Below, piece after piece: positions 4,971 through 5,500 of a DNA stretch of 5,500 bases. The translations under genes and the position numbers were made by a program. This stretch comes from an uncultured Bermanella sp. (GTDB lineage: Bacteria; Pseudomonadota; Gammaproteobacteria; Pseudomonadales; Oceanobacteraceae), in NCBI GenBank assembly GCA_913054445.1, contig CAJXIK010000140.1:1-5500 (forward strand), written 5' to 3'. The notes beneath the pieces were generated by a model. That model was not told the DNA's origin, searched no databases, and worked only from the letters and a program-made list of their open reading frames with translations. Numbering within the stretch: position 1 is the stretch's first letter; every line of letters begins with the position of its first letter.

Positions 4971-5500
4971 ATGGCCAAAAAAACAGCCCAAGAACAGCAA
5001 CAGATGCAGCAAGAACAGCCGCTCATCAGTCACCTTATTGAATTACGCAACCGCCTGCTGAAAGCCATGGTGTTTATCCTATTGGTATTTTTAGGCTTAT
5101 ACAGTTTCTCGAACGAACTCTACCTACTGGTTTCCCAGCCCCTCGAACGCCTGCTGCCCGCCGGCAGCACGATGATCGCGACCGGCGTGGCCTCGCCTTT
5201 TTTAGTGCCATTTAAGCTCACGCTGGTCACCGCCGTTTTTATTACCATCCCTTTCTTACTGCATCAGGCCTGGGGATTTATCGCCCCTGGCCTCTACCAA
5301 CACGAAAAAAGTTTTGCCATCCCCCTGCTATTAAGCAGCATCGTATTGTTCTATGCGGGTTTGTGTTTCGCCTACTTCGTGGTGCTGCCCTTAGTGTTTG
5401 GGTTTTTCACCGCCATCGGCCCAGAGGGCGTGAACTTTCTGCCCGACATCAACAACATCTTGAACTTCATTCTTAAGATATTTTTTGCCTTTGGCATCGC
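4971..5500 (+). CDS. tatC: TatC, twin-arginine translocase core subunit (3' end outside window)
   Basis: TatC is the multi-spanning core of the Tat receptor and binds the twin-arginine motif directly. The window holds the first 176 codons of a protein that usually has about 240-260 residues and six transmembrane helices. A hydrophilic, Gln-rich N-terminus (1-17) precedes the signature PLISHLIELRNRLLKA (17-32; H21, E24, R26). The helices visible are at about 31-47, 77-98, 114-140 and the start of the next near 162-176. The signal-peptide-binding region WGFIAPGLYQHEKSF (101-115) contains the residues equivalent to E. coli F94 and E103 (F103 and E112 here). The ATG lies 1 nt after the tatB stop, pointing to translational coupling. 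The frame is open to the window edge, so the truncation is only the window boundary. Confidence 0.97.
   Translation, partial: MAKKTAQEQQQMQQEQPLISHLIELRNRLLKAMVFILLVFLGLYSFSNELYLLVSQPLERLLPAGSTMIATGVASPFLVPFKLTLVTAVFITIPFLLHQAWGFIAPGLYQHEKSFAIPLLLSSIVLFYAGLCFAYFVVLPLVFGFFTAIGPEGVNFLPDINNILNFILKIFFAFGI

Overview
The window looks like chromosomal DNA from a free-living gammaproteobacterium with ubiquinone-based respiration. UbiE, UbiB and the Tat proteins are recognisably close to their E. coli and Pseudomonas counterparts. The order ubiE-ubiJ-ubiB followed by a his gene and tatABC is the one known from Pseudomonas and relatives. Moderately high GC combined with frequent TTA/CTA leucine codons hints at a marine or aquatic lineage rather than Pseudomonas itself, but genus cannot be set from this sequence alone.

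Layout. (1) Positions 1-210 hold three head-to-tail copies of a 53-bp REP-doublet (BIME-like) element, identical in the core and separated by 24-25-bp diverged linkers; the array may continue upstream of the window. (2) Positions 211-318 are a short leader with a plausible sigma-70 promoter for the ubi operon. (3) Positions 319-3344 carry ubiE, ubiJ and ubiB, tightly packed (1-nt overlap, then a 9-nt gap). (4) Positions 3345-3540 are a non-coding gap with an imperfect hairpin at the ubiB stop codon and a candidate promoter in front of hisE. (5) Positions 3541-5500 carry hisE, a HIT-family (HinT-like) gene, tatA, tatB and the first two thirds of tatC, all on the plus strand. tatA and tatB are separated by 85 nt that fold into a long, nearly symmetric stem-loop, whereas tatB and tatC are 1 nt apart.

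How the genes work together. UbiE is the C-methyltransferase of ubiquinone and menaquinone synthesis. UbiJ is a lipid-binding accessory factor of the soluble Ubi complex. UbiB is a membrane-anchored kinase-like ATPase needed for ubiquinone production. HisE performs the pyrophosphohydrolase step of histidine synthesis; its usual partner hisI is not beside it here. TatABC form the twin-arginine translocase that exports folded cofactor-containing proteins.

The genes are ordinary housekeeping genes, and I see no undescribed multi-gene system. The least ordinary parts are non-coding: the REP-doublet array, whose two half-elements differ by paired compensatory changes that keep both hairpins intact, and the tatA-tatB intergenic stem-loop.
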